This document shows positions 8,846 through 19,403 of a stretch of DNA of 64,000 nt, in pieces. The position numbers and the translations under genes were made by a program. The stretch is taken from contig DJGX01000045.1 in the NCBI GenBank assembly GCA_002432865.1, positions 1-64,000 of the forward strand, given 5' to 3'. Numbering within the stretch: the first letter of the stretch is position 1; the number at the start of each line of letters is the position of its first letter. The stretch comes from Cloacimonetes bacterium UBA5835 (GTDB lineage Bacteria; Cloacimonadota; Cloacimonadia; Cloacimonadales; Cloacimonadaceae). Under the pieces are notes generated by a model. That model ran no database searches, was not told where the DNA came from, and saw only the letters and a program-made list of their open reading frames with translations.

Positions 8846-11800
8846 TTATTCTCCTCTTCCAGGCATTATTGCCCTCGGTTTCGTATTTTGTTTATTTTCT
8901 GTTTTTCCCCGGATAGATGGCATTGCAAATACCCGGTAGAAACATTTGTCTGTTAAAGTATCCGTATAGTTGGTCTCTGTTACATTTACAGGACCGTTCC
9001 AACCCTCAGGAAACTCCGCATAAGGATTTTCCGACCAATATACATAGTAGCTTTCATCATTCCTTCTGCGTTGCCAGGATAAACGCACCTGATTTTGTAA
9101 GGCATTAATCGCTACGGTAACAGAAATCGGCTCCAACATAGACATATTTCCTGCTTCATAATTGCCAGTGGTGAAACTCCACATTCCACTCCAGATTTCT
9201 TCGGTTGAAGAGACAGCTTTTATCCGCCAATAGTATTGTGTTAAAGGTTCCAGCATTGGAGCGAAGGAATAAAGATGTTCTGTAACATTTACCATTTGAG
9301 TTACAAAGCCCTGATAGATAACTGAATCAGGACTAATACCCAACCAGACCTCATAGAAAACATCCTGGCTATCATTATAATTCCCCTGCCAGGATAAATC
9401 ACTGCCTGTAGATACATTTACTGCATTTCTATTTGGAACAGGATAACAAGGAGAAAGGGGATTGTATTCATTGGATGACCAAGGTAGTGACCAACTTCGT
9501 GATAACCACATTGATTCGTAAGAAATAGGATTATTACCAAGATAAAGATACACCAGATGAGTCAGACCTGATAGAGGGCTAACATCACTTATCCGGTTCC
9601 AATAAAGAGATAGCTCTTGAAGATTAGTAAGTCCTGCTAAAGGTCTGAGGTCATTGATCTGATTATAGTTAAGATAAAGCCCTCGCATATTAGTCAGCTC
9701 CTCTAAAGAACTGAGGTCATTTATCCGGTTATTATACAGCCACAACTCTTGCAGATTAGTCAGCCCGGCTAAGGGACCGATGTCACTTATCTGGTTATTA
9801 GCAAGACCAAGAGACAACAGATTTGTCAGCCCCTCTAAAGGACTGAGGTTACTTATCTGGTTATTAGCAAGTGTCAGATCTTGCAGATTTATCAGCCCCG
9901 ATAAAGGACTGAAGTTACTTATCTGGTTATCTCCAAGATCAAGCTGTTGCAGATGAGTCAGCCCCGCTAAAGGACTGAGGTCACTTAATTGATTATTATA
10001 AAGCTGTAGTACTTTCAGATTATTCAATCCCCCTAAAGGACTAAGGCAATTTATCTGGTTAGAACCAAGCTTCAGTACTTGCAGATTATTCAGCCCCGCT
10101 AAAGGACTAAGGTCACTTATTTGGTTCCAATAAAGATGCAACTCTTGAAGATTAATTAAATATTGAGCACCTTCTATACTAGAAATATTCCGTCTATAAG
10201 CATATAAAGTTCCAGTTAATCCATTCAGATCAACTATGGTAGGTTGATAATCAGAAGGTTGACCTAATGCCTCATTGATTGCTATTCTAAAATTGTTATC
10301 AGGAATAAAGGTAATTGAATTAGTAACTACATATTCAGCAGGAACAGTGACAAGAGGAGAAACAGGATCATTGGAGGAGAGCTGCAGTTCATAGTTATAG
10401 GTGCAAAGTGTATCTCCAGGAATAAAATTCAGGACGCAGATTACCGAAGAATTGGGTTCTATAGTCCCGAAAGAAGGAGAAAGGTTGATTTCCGGCATTA
10501 TGGATATTCCATCTCTATACATATCTTTGTATCTTATGTTATTATCAGCTGTGTTTTCAATCTTAGGGTAAAGTTCTCTTGCTGTGTTATTTTCCTTAGT
10601 AAGATAAGCATTAGTTCCCGTTTTCTGTTCTGCCCGGCTTAAAACAATATTGCTATTCCAGATAAGGGGAGCAGTGCCATTATTGGCAATAGTTATTTCT
10701 GTTTGACTTGTTTCTGCAGTAGTTAATTCCTCATAGATACTTATAGGAGTAACAGAAATAATTGGCTGATAGAATTCCTCACCAGTGATGAAACTCCACA
10801 TTCCACTCCAGATTTCTTCAGTTGAAGAGACAGCTTTTATTCGCCAATAGTATTTAATGTCGGGCTGAATAGCTACATTAAATGAATATTGAGTTCCGGA
10901 AACTTGAGTACCACATCCTATATAAGATAAAGCAGAAGATCTAAATCCTAACCAGACCTCATAGCTTACATCCTGGCTATTATCATAATTTCCCTGCCAG
11001 GATAAATCACAGCTTGTAGATACATTTACTGCATCTCTATTGGGATCAGGATAACAAGGTGAAAGAGAATTATATTCATTGGTTGACCAAGGTAATGACC
11101 AACTCTGAGATAGCAGCATTGACTCATAAGAAATAGGATTACCATAAATATCAAGAGACCACAAATTATATAACCCCGCTAAAGGACTGATGTCACTTAT
11201 CTGGTTCCAACTAAGATACAGCTCTCGTAGATTAGTCAGCCCTGCTAAAGGACTAATGTCACTTATCTGGTTTCCATTGAGATATAACCATTGTATATTT
11301 ACTAACCTTGATAAAGATTTAATATCATCTACCTGATTATTATAAAGTTCAAGCCCTATTAAGTGAGTAAGTTCAGTCAAGGGAGTAATGTCACTTATTT
11401 GATTACTCCCAAGAGCTATACCTCCTATATTAATCAATACTGATAAAGGAGAAATATCCCTTATTTGGTTATAATGAAGCTGTAGATTTCGTAGATTATA
11501 AAGTCCTTCCAATGGTACTATATTGCTAATATAATTACTAAATAGAAATAGCCAGCGTAGATTTGTGAGTCCCGCTAATGGAGTAAGGTCACTTATCATA
11601 TTACATCCAAGATTTATACCTTGCAAATTAGTAAGCCCTGCTAAAGGACTGAGGTCACTTATCTGGTTATAATTAAGATACAGCTCTTGCAGATTAGTCA
11701 GGTATTGAGCACCTACTATGATGCTTATGCTTCTATAAGCAGCATCCAAAGAACCCGTTATTCCTTGGAGATCAGCTATAGTAGGTTGATAATCATTGGG

Positions 11801-14800
11801 CTGTCCTAATGCCTCATTTATTGCCATTCTAAAATTATCATCAGGTATATAGGCAATGGTACTTGTTGAGGTTACTACAAAATCAACAGGAATTTGTATT
11901 ACAGGATTAGTTATATCGTTAGAATTAACCTGTAGGTCATAATGATAAACCCCAGTAGTATCCCCAGGAATAAATTCCAACAGACAAATTGCTGTTTCTC
12001 CAGGTTCAAGAATTCCTTCAGAAGGTGTAATAGATATATTCAAATCCCTATTAACTTTTTGAGTTTTTGTTATTTGATCTGAGCGATAGGTAATAATCTG
12101 ACAATTCCAATCAAGATAGTTATTGCCACTATTGTGAATATTAATTAGAACAGAACATGTATCCAGGGTTGTTAATTCCTGATAGATACTGGTAGGATAT
12201 ATTGAAATATAAGGTAGAGCGGGAACTTTTGTAAGCTCATTAGAAAAAGCAGGTAGGGAATAATTCTCTCCATTATATACGGCTTTTATAGCCCATTTAT
12301 AACTTCCTGCCGGTAAATCAAACCAGGAGTAATCGGTATAAGATAATCCTGTAATAGAAGTTGCTATTAAGTTCCAATAACTATCATCAGCTTCTTCCCC
12401 TGGTGTTAAACACCAAAGAGAATAAGATTCGGGATTTCCTGTTAAGGGTAACTGCCAAGATAGAAATACTGAATTATTTCCTTCAGTGGCAGTTAAATGT
12501 TGAGGAGGATAATATAAAGGTTCTGGAGCCATCCATTGTAAATAAGGATAACCATCATTAATATTATGATCCAAGTCAGCAGCCCAGATATTATCCCAGT
12601 CCCAATTTACATAAGTACTATCAGAATAGGGATACACCATATCTGCTGTAGTTCTACTTTCACCTACAACTGAAGCATATTGACCTGATGAATCAACATT
12701 CCAATAGCTATTATTTATATTTATTGTAGCAGAACCACCAATTAATCCTCCAACTTCGTTAGTACCTGTAACAATGGAGGTAGAATAACAATTAGACATA
12801 GAAGTATAAGTATCCATAAACCCAGCCACTCCTCCAATATCTGAAAACCCATTTATTATTCCTTTGGAAAAGCAGTCATTGATTGAGCTATTACCATAAG
12901 AGATGCCCACAATCCCACCTGCTATAGCAGAAGCAGAAATTGTAACAGAAGAAAATGATCTTTGAACATTACCCCAGTTTATACCAGCTATTCCTCCCAA
13001 AGCATTGTCTCCGGATACTATACCTGTAGAATAACAATCTATTATTAAGCACCAGTGTGTTGCTTGTCCAGTAATACCACCACAATATGTTCCAGTTACT
13101 GTACCATTATAATTACATTTCTCAATAGTTGTATCATTCCAGGAAAGACCTATTATACCGCCAGCAAAACACGAACTCGCACTTATTATACCTTGATTTG
13201 AACAATCTGCTATATAACAATTTATGGTTTTACCTACTAAGCCACCTACATAATTACAACCTGATATTGCGATATTATTGATTTTTATATTAATAAGTTT
13301 AGCACTATTTGCAAAACCAAATAAACCTTGATAATCTGTAGTACTTCTATTAATTTGCAAATTTGAAATATAATATCCATTACCATTATAATTTCCTGCA
13401 AAATAAGTAGAATCATTACCAATAGGAACCCAACCTTCACCTTCATTCCAAGGTGAAACACCTAAATCTATATTAGCTATCTGAATAAAATAGGAAGTTA
13501 AATGATTACGAACATTATTCAGTTGCTCAGCTGTAGCAACTTGAAAGGGATTTGTTTCAGTTCCATCTCCACCAGCAAATTCTTGAATGCCGGTAGTGAA
13601 ATTCCACATTCCACTCCAAATTGTATCAGTTGTAGCAATAGCTTTTATTCGCCAATAGTATTGGGTTAAGGGTTCCAGCATTGGAGTGAAGGAATAAAGA
13701 TGTTCTGTAACATTTACCATTTGAGTTACAAAGCCCTGATAGCCAAGTGAATAAGGATTAACCCCCAACCAGACCTCATAGGAAACATCCTGGCTATAAT
13801 AATAATTCCCCTGCCAGGATAAATCATAATTTGTAGATACATTTACTGCATTTCTATTCGGAACAGGATAGCAAGGTGAAAGAGGATTATATTCATTGGT
13901 TGACCAAGGTAAAGACCAACTTTGAGATAGCAGCATTGACTCATAAGAAATAGGATTATAATTAATATCTAGCCATCGCAGATTAGTAAGCTCCACTAAA
14001 GGACTGATGTCACTTATCTGGTTCTGTTGAAGATACAGACTTTGCAGATTAGTCAGCCCCGCTAAAGGACTGAGGTCACTTATATGGTTATAAACAAGAT
14101 ATAAATAATACAGATTAGTCAAATTCGCTAAAGGACTGAGGTTACTTATTTGGTTACCATTAAGATTAAGATATTGCAGATTAGTCAGCCCCTCTAAAGG
14201 ACTGAGGTCACTTATATGGTTACCACTAAGATTCAGATATTGAAGAGTAGTCAGCCAAGCTAAAGGACTGAGGTCACTTATCTGGTTATGATTAAGATAT
14301 AGAACTTGCATATTAAACAGCCCCGTTAAAGGACTAAGGTTACTTATCTGGTTATCATTAAGCCAAAGAAATTGCAGATTAGTCAACCCCTCTAAAGGAC
14401 TGAGGTCACTTATCTGATTACAACCAAAATCCAGCCGTTGCAGATTAGACAGCCCCGCTAAAGGACTGATGTCACTTATCTGGTTATAATAAAGATACAG
14501 CTCTTGCAGATTAGTCAGATATTGAGCACCTTCTATACTGGTTATATTTCGTTCATCAGCATCTAAATATCCAGTTAATCCATTCAGATCAGCTATAGTA
14601 GGTTGATAGTCAGAGGGTTGACCTAATGCTCCGTTAATTACCATTCTAAAATTATCATCAGGAATATAGGCAATAGGACTGGTAACTACATATTCAGCAG
14701 GAACAGTGACAAGAGGAGAAACAGGATCATTGGAGGAGAGCTGTAGTTCATAGTTATAGATGCCAAGTGAATCTCCTGGAATAAAATTCAGGATACAGAT

Positions 14801-17800
14801 TACCGAAGAATTGGGTTCTATAGTTCCGAAGGAAGGAGAAAGGTTAATTTCCGGCATTATGGATATTCCATCTCTATCCGTATCCTTATATCTTATGTTA
14901 TTATCAGCTGTGTTTTCAATTTTAGGGTGAAGTTCCCTTGTTGTGTTATTTTCCTTAGTAAGATAAGCATTAGTTCCCGTTTTCTGTTCTGCCCGGATTA
15001 AAATAATATTGCTATTCCAGATAAGGGGAGCAGTGCCATTATTGGCAATAGTTATTTCTGTTTGACTGGTTTCTGCTGTTGTTAATTCATCATAAATACT
15101 GGTAGGAGTAACAGAAATAATTGGCTGATAGTAGCTCTCACCGGTGGTGAAATTCCACATTCCACTCCAGATTGTATCAGATGGGGCAATAGCTTTTACG
15201 CGCCAATAGTATTGAGTGTTGGGTTGAAGAGCTACATTAAATGAGTATTGAGTCCCGGATATATGATTACCACTTCCGATATAAGATAAATTATAGGGAC
15301 TAAATCCTAACCAGACCTCATAGAAAACATCCTGGCTATAATAATAATTCCCCTGCCAGGATAAATCACAATTTGTAGATACATTTACTGCATTTCTATT
15401 AGGAACAGGATAGCAAGGTGAAAGGGGGTTATATTCATTGGTTGACCAAGGTAAAGACCAACTACGTGATAACCACATTGATTCGTAAGAAATAGGATTA
15501 TTAATAAAAAGCCATAGATCTTGCAGATTAGTTAACCCCGCTAAAGGACTGAGGTCACTTATTTGGTTACCATAAAGATACAGATATATCAGATTAGCCA
15601 GACCCACTAAAGGATTGAGGTCACTTATCCGGTTATAACAAAGATTCAGCTTTTTTAAATTAGTCAGCCCCGATAATGGACTGATTTCACTTATCTGGTT
15701 ATCACTAAGATATAATTCTTGCAGATTTATCAACTCCGCTAAAGGACTGAGGTCACTTATCTGGTTATCATCAAGATGTAGCAATTGCAGATGAGTCAGC
15801 CCCTCTAAAGGACTAAGGTTACTTAACGGGTTATTATTAAGCCACAACTCTTGTAAATTAGCCAGCCCCGCTAAAGGACTGAGGTCACTTATCTGGTTAT
15901 TAGTAAGACAAAGAGACAACAGATTTATCAGCTCCTCTAAAGGACTGAGGTCACTTATCTGGTTATTATGAATCCACAACTCTTGCAGATAAGTCAAACC
16001 CACTAAAGGACTGAGGTCACCTATCTGGTTATCATTAAGCCAAAGCTCTTGAAGATTAGTTAGCCCCTCTAAAGGACTGAGGTCACTTATCTGGTTATTA
16101 TAAAGCCAAAGCAATTTCAGATTAGTAAGACCCACTAAAGGACTGAGGCCACTTATCTGGTTCCAATGAAGATAAAGATATCGCATATTTGTCAGCCCAG
16201 CTAAAGGACTGAGGTCACTTATCTGGTTATGATTAATATCCAGCTCATGCAGATTAATTAGCCCTGCTAAAGGACTGAGGTCAATAATCTGGTTATATCT
16301 AAGATCCAGCAATTGCAGATTAGTCAGATATTGAGCACCTTCTATACTGACAATACTTCGCTGCCCAGCATATAAAGTTCCAGTTAATCCATTCAGATCA
16401 GCTATAGTAGGTATATAGTCAGAAGGATGGTGTAAAGCAATGTTTATTGCCATTCGGAAATTATCATCCGGTATCAGATTTACAACCTTATAGATAACGT
16501 TGGAGAAAGCGGGTTCGGAGTAGTTATCATAATCATAGTGAGCTATAATAGCCCATTTGTAATATCCGGTAGGCAGGTTTTGCCAGTTAGAATCATAAAA
16601 GTTAAATTCGCCTGTTGTATAACCGATTTGTTCCCAAAGGTAGGGTTCATTTTCCTGTCCTTCCTGCAATCTATATAGGGCATAACCCTGTTCCAATCCG
16701 GAAACTGAAGGTTGCCAGGAAATTTGTAACACGCTATCTATAAGAGCAGCATAAACATTCTGCGGAGGGTAAATATAGGCAATTGTTACACCGGCAGTAT
16801 TGGAGGGTTCGGATTCAGCGGTTTCATAAAGAGCAGTTACATAGTAAGAATATTCTCCCTGGCTGAGGTTTTCATCATAATAGGAAGGATAATAGCTATT
16901 GCCAATCAGAGTTCCATTCCTGTAGATATTAAAATTCTGCAAAGAGCGTGAAGGAATTTGCGGAGGGTTTGTAGATGCTGAAAGAGTTCCTGTATCAGTA
17001 GTTTTTCCCTGATTAGGGGTAACCGGAATATTCAGTAGAGACAATTGGGTCAATTCTCGTGAACCGCTTTGGACATAAGCCCGGATACAGAAATTATAAT
17101 TGAGTTCGCTATTAGCTTCCATTAATTCCATCCAAGTGGAATTTTGATAAATTATAGCTCCTTTTCCTGGAACTACAGGACCTTCATCTACCCCTGCAGG
17201 ATATGCAGGATATAAAATCTGATCTATATTATAGCCAATCCAATAAGCAGTAGCAGGTTGAATTTGCACCGGGGTAAGCAAAGAAACAGTATTCCAGTCC
17301 ATCATAATAAGATCGTTTGTCTGTAGCGGTTGATCTACTAAAAGAACGGAAGGACCGATATTATTATCGTCTCCACTCCAGATGCGTATTCTGTAATTGG
17401 AACTGGCTTCACAGGGAGTAAATTTAACCTGGGTGATATATTTTCCGGTTTGAGAAAGCAAATCGGAAGAAGCAAATTTACAGGTAACATCCCAAACTCT
17501 CGGGCTATCAATATAACCAATACTATTATATGAATATCCTGAGTCCCAATAAAGCCAATTGGGCTCATCCAGATTCCAGTTCAATTGAACATTTTTCCAG
17601 TTTTCAATAGTGGCAGTAAGGTTAACAGGTTTAACTATCTGTTCTTGGGTAATAAAATACCAATTTGGCACATTTTCGGCATAAATACGGGTATTTTCTT
17701 CTCCAAAAGTGTAAGGAGTAACATTCCAGTAATATTCTGTTTCATAATCTAAAGGATTAGTAATTTGATAGGAAGTAACATTTCCCACATCTTCATCCAC

Positions 17801-19264
17801 CACATGGGTTCCTGATAAAGCCCAAACTTCCAATAAATAGCCATCGGGCAAAGGATAGTTATGGTGAGCATCAGGAGACCATTGTATAAGAGGTAAGATA
17901 TCCATTTCGGTAGAGCCATTTAAAGGAAAAACACAATTCGCCGGTAAAGGAGGAAAATACACATAAAAAGAAACCGGCTCAGAAAGCGAAGATTCACCAC
18001 CCTCATAAACAACGCTCACCTGATAAGTATATTGTTCACCGTGATAGACATCAGTATCTATAAAAAAGCTATCGGTAACAGCAGTATAAAGCTCTCCGTT
18101 TTTATAGACATTAAATCCCGTATAAGAAGAAACATAAGGAGGGCTCCACTGTAAAATAACGGAGTAATTTTCTATTAGATAACTTAAATGAGAAACGGGA
18201 GGACAAGGATACATCCATTGCAGATAAGGATAGCCCGCATTAACAAAATATTCAGTATCGGGTTGCCAAATTTCGGTTAAATTCCAATCCTCATAAGTGT
18301 TAGCGGCATACGTAAAAGTCATTTCGTCCGTAGTTCTACCAATTCCACCTGCAGAAGTTACTTGTCCGCTGCTTTCTAAATTCCAATAACTGGAAAGGGT
18401 CTGACTGACAACATTTCTGCCAATAAGTCCACCGGTATTACTATTGCCGGTAACTACTCCGATAGAATAACAATTAGAGACCAAACTTTGGGTGTCATTA
18501 ACTCCAAGTAATCCCCCTGCACCCCAATTGCCCTGAACAGCAGATGCAGAGAAGCTTTGGCTTATAGTAGAATTTCCCTGCATACCAACCAGACCACCTG
18601 TAGCATTATTACCGGTAACAGTTCCTTTACTGTATGAAGTATAAATTTCACTTGCGCCTTTACTGTAGCCGCAAAGTCCACCTATTGAAAATTGACCGCT
18701 GACCACACAATCGGCAGAGCATTTTTCCAGATGGCAGGAAAGTTCCAGAGCACCAACTAAACCACCGGTTACAGAAACACCTGTAATTGTTCCATCACAG
18801 CTGCAACTTTGAATAAAGCTGCCATTTACAGAGCCGACAAGAGAACCTATATAGTCCTTTCCGCTGATGTTTACATTATTAAGGGCAATATTTTTCAGCA
18901 CAGCAGAATTAGTATAGCCAAATAAACCCAGATTTTTTCCTTCCGGTTGATTAATATATAAGCTGTAAATATGAAAACTGTTTCCATCATAGGAACCGGT
19001 AAAAGGAGCTGTCTGATTGCCAATAGGTAACCAACCCTGTCCTGAATTATAGGGTTCTACATTCAGAAAAATATCACCTGTTTGCAAAAAGTATGCATCG
19101 GCATAATCACGCACATTGGATAAATGTTGTGCAGTTGCTACTAAATAGGGTGATGCCACAGAACCTGTTCCTCCGCCAAATTGAGCCAAACAAGGGCTGA
19201 TGGAAAAACAGAGGAAAAATAAAATAAGTCCTAAAGGTAGGCTTCTCAGTTTTGGGGATTTCAT
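8846..19264 (-). CDS. Giant secreted protein with GLUG motifs, Fn3-like domains and four internalin-like LRR blocks
   Basis: The 3472-residue product has a signal peptide (CLA-Q, residue 27). Order: a GLUG-motif domain (about 28-350); Fn3-like and jelly-roll-like domains (355-930); LRR block 1 (931-1260, 12 full repeats); an abnormal-spindle/DUF1573-like beta domain; LRR block 2 (1533-1775, 8 repeats); a second GLUG domain (1898-2245); Fn3-like and beta domains; LRR block 3 (2468-2721, 8 repeats); a beta domain; LRR block 4 (2988-3261, 9 repeats); and a C-terminal Fn3-like domain. LRRs are 22 residues with consensus LTNLxxLxLxxNQISDLSPL, as in internalins. Each block opens with an IPDDNFR cap and closes with NPISYESM. 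Unlike the next gene it has no recognisable sorting tail. An extracellular binding or adhesion role is inferred. It is probably cotranscribed with the 1737-aa gene. Confidence 0.92.
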   Translation of the reverse strand: MKSPKLRSLPLGLILFFLCFSISPCLAQFGGGTGSVASPYLVATAQHLSNVRDYADAYFLQTGDIFLNVEPYNSGQGWLPIGNQTAPFTGSYDGNSFHIYSLYINQPEGKNLGLFGYTNSAVLKNIALNNVNISGKDYIGSLVGSVNGSFIQSCSCDGTITGVSVTGGLVGALELSCHLEKCSADCVVSGQFSIGGLCGYSKGASEIYTSYSKGTVTGNNATGGLVGMQGNSTISQSFSASAVQGNWGAGGLLGVNDTQSLVSNCYSIGVVTGNSNTGGLIGRNVVSQTLSSYWNLESSGQVTSAGGIGRTTDEMTFTYAANTYEDWNLTEIWQPDTEYFVNAGYPYLQWMYPCPPVSHLSYLIENYSVILQWSPPYVSSYTGFNVYKNGELYTAVTDSFFIDTDVYHGEQYTYQVSVVYEGGESSLSEPVSFYVYFPPLPANCVFPLNGSTEMDILPLIQWSPDAHHNYPLPDGYLLEVWALSGTHVVDEDVGNVTSYQITNPLDYETEYYWNVTPYTFGEENTRIYAENVPNWYFITQEQIVKPVNLTATIENWKNVQLNWNLDEPNWLYWDSGYSYNSIGYIDSPRVWDVTCKFASSDLLSQTGKYITQVKFTPCEASSNYRIRIWSGDDNNIGPSVLLVDQPLQTNDLIMMDWNTVSLLTPVQIQPATAYWIGYNIDQILYPAYPAGVDEGPVVPGKGAIIYQNSTWMELMEANSELNYNFCIRAYVQSGSRELTQLSLLNIPVTPNQGKTTDTGTLSASTNPPQIPSRSLQNFNIYRNGTLIGNSYYPSYYDENLSQGEYSYYVTALYETAESEPSNTAGVTIAYIYPPQNVYAALIDSVLQISWQPSVSGLEQGYALYRLQEGQENEPYLWEQIGYTTGEFNFYDSNWQNLPTGYYKWAIIAHYDYDNYSEPAFSNVIYKVVNLIPDDNFRMAINIALHHPSDYIPTIADLNGLTGTLYAGQRSIVSIEGAQYLTNLQLLDLRYNQIIDLSPLAGLINLHELDINHNQISDLSPLAGLTNMRYLYLHWNQISGLSPLVGLTNLKLLWLYNNQISDLSPLEGLTNLQELWLNDNQIGDLSPLVGLTYLQELWIHNNQISDLSPLEELINLLSLCLTNNQISDLSPLAGLANLQELWLNNNPLSNLSPLEGLTHLQLLHLDDNQISDLSPLAELINLQELYLSDNQISEISPLSGLTNLKKLNLCYNRISDLNPLVGLANLIYLYLYGNQISDLSPLAGLTNLQDLWLFINNPISYESMWLSRSWSLPWSTNEYNPLSPCYPVPNRNAVNVSTNCDLSWQGNYYYSQDVFYEVWLGFSPYNLSYIGSGNHISGTQYSFNVALQPNTQYYWRVKAIAPSDTIWSGMWNFTTGESYYQPIISVTPTSIYDELTTAETSQTEITIANNGTAPLIWNSNIILIRAEQKTGTNAYLTKENNTTRELHPKIENTADNNIRYKDTDRDGISIMPEINLSPSFGTIEPNSSVICILNFIPGDSLGIYNYELQLSSNDPVSPLVTVPAEYVVTSPIAYIPDDNFRMVINGALGQPSDYQPTIADLNGLTGYLDADERNITSIEGAQYLTNLQELYLYYNQISDISPLAGLSNLQRLDFGCNQISDLSPLEGLTNLQFLWLNDNQISNLSPLTGLFNMQVLYLNHNQISDLSPLAWLTTLQYLNLSGNHISDLSPLEGLTNLQYLNLNGNQISNLSPLANLTNLYYLYLVYNHISDLSPLAGLTNLQSLYLQQNQISDISPLVELTNLRWLDINYNPISYESMLLSQSWSLPWSTNEYNPLSPCYPVPNRNAVNVSTNYDLSWQGNYYYSQDVSYEVWLGVNPYSLGYQGFVTQMVNVTEHLYSFTPMLEPLTQYYWRIKAIATTDTIWSGMWNFTTGIQEFAGGDGTETNPFQVATAEQLNNVRNHLTSYFIQIANIDLGVSPWNEGEGWVPIGNDSTYFAGNYNGNGYYISNLQINRSTTDYQGLFGFANSAKLINIKINNIAISGCNYVGGLVGKTINCYIADCSNQGIISASSCFAGGIIGLSWNDTTIEKCNYNGTVTGTYCGGITGQATHWCLIIDCYSTGIVSGDNALGGIAGINWGNVQRSFSSVTISASAIAGGIVGISYGNSSINDCFSKGIINGFSDIGGVAGFMDTYTSMSNCYSTSIVTGTNEVGGLIGGSATININNSYWNVDSSGQYASVVGESRTTADMVYPYSDSTYVNWDWDNIWAADLDHNINDGYPYLQWMAPEPLYYPPQHLTATEGNNSVFLSWQLPLTGNPESYSLWCLTPGEEADDSYWNLIATSITGLSYTDYSWFDLPAGSYKWAIKAVYNGENYSLPAFSNELTKVPALPYISIYPTSIYQELTTLDTCSVLINIHNSGNNYLDWNCQIITYRSDQITKTQKVNRDLNISITPSEGILEPGETAICLLEFIPGDTTGVYHYDLQVNSNDITNPVIQIPVDFVVTSTSTIAYIPDDNFRMAINEALGQPNDYQPTIADLQGITGSLDAAYRSISIIVGAQYLTNLQELYLNYNQISDLSPLAGLTNLQGINLGCNMISDLTPLAGLTNLRWLFLFSNYISNIVPLEGLYNLRNLQLHYNQIRDISPLSVLINIGGIALGSNQISDITPLTELTHLIGLELYNNQVDDIKSLSRLVNIQWLYLNGNQISDISPLAGLTNLRELYLSWNQISDISPLAGLYNLWSLDIYGNPISYESMLLSQSWSLPWSTNEYNSLSPCYPDPNRDAVNVSTSCDLSWQGNYDNSQDVSYEVWLGFRSSALSYIGCGTQVSGTQYSFNVAIQPDIKYYWRIKAVSSTEEIWSGMWSFITGEEFYQPIISVTPISIYEELTTAETSQTEITIANNGTAPLIWNSNIVLSRAEQKTGTNAYLTKENNTARELYPKIENTADNNIRYKDMYRDGISIMPEINLSPSFGTIEPNSSVICVLNFIPGDTLCTYNYELQLSSNDPVSPLVTVPAEYVVTNSITFIPDNNFRIAINEALGQPSDYQPTIVDLNGLTGTLYAYRRNISSIEGAQYLINLQELHLYWNQISDLSPLAGLNNLQVLKLGSNQINCLSPLGGLNNLKVLQLYNNQLSDLSPLAGLTHLQQLDLGDNQISNFSPLSGLINLQDLTLANNQISNLSPLEGLTNLLSLGLANNQISDIGPLAGLTNLQELWLYNNRINDLSSLEELTNMRGLYLNYNQINDLRPLAGLTNLQELSLYWNRISDVSPLSGLTHLVYLYLGNNPISYESMWLSRSWSLPWSSNEYNPLSPCYPVPNRNAVNVSTGSDLSWQGNYNDSQDVFYEVWLGISPDSVIYQGFVTQMVNVTEHLYSFAPMLEPLTQYYWRIKAVSSTEEIWSGMWSFTTGNYEAGNMSMLEPISVTVAINALQNQVRLSWQRRRNDESYYVYWSENPYAEFPEGWNGPVNVTETNYTDTLTDKCFYRVFAMPSIRGKTENKQNTKPRAIMPGRGE
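9480..10300 (-). repeat. LRR block 4: 66-bp coding repeats
   Basis: Nine full 66-bp units plus a cap, recurring as ACTGAGGTCACTTATCTGG-type sequence on the plus strand, encode 22-residue leucine-rich repeats. Equivalent blocks lie at about 11100-11860 (8 units), 13940-14665 (8 units) and 15480-16470 (12 units). They are in frame within the giant gene and should not be read as a CRISPR array. Confidence 0.9.
10320..10760 (-). repeat. Long internal duplication, copy 1 (partner near 14690-15120)
   Basis: This stretch and 14690-15120 can be followed base by base with only scattered differences (shared, for example, GTGACAAGAGGAGAAACAGG and TTTCCGGCATTATGGATATT). Both encode the abnormal-spindle-like beta domain following an LRR block. 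The similarity in third codon positions implies recent duplication or gene conversion within the gene. Confidence 0.9.
14690..15120 (-). repeat. Long internal duplication, copy 2
   Basis: Partner of 10320-10760, about 4.36 kb away in the same orientation inside the same reading frame. A second, shorter pair (about 9170-9300 and 13600-13740) encodes the LEPLTQYYWRIKA segment that follows LRR blocks 4 and 2. Confidence 0.9.
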
Positions 19265-19403
19265 CGTTCCTCCAATGAAGTTATTTTTATTGTCTATAAT
19301 TATAGTTCATCGCTTTTTTGCCTGCAGTAATATATCCGGTTAAGGTTTTTCGTCTTTTTAGAATAGCTTAAGTGTATCTGGGTGTCTTTCATAGTGTTCA
19401 CGC

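Noticed and set aside
9480..16470. Regular ~66-bp repeats that at first look like a CRISPR array
   Set aside because: They are in frame, have no constant repeat with unique spacers, and translate to 22-residue leucine-rich repeats.
17338..17568. 76-codon reverse frame inside the giant LRR gene
   Set aside because: It overlaps the long frame on the same strand in another phase, with no start signal or family features.
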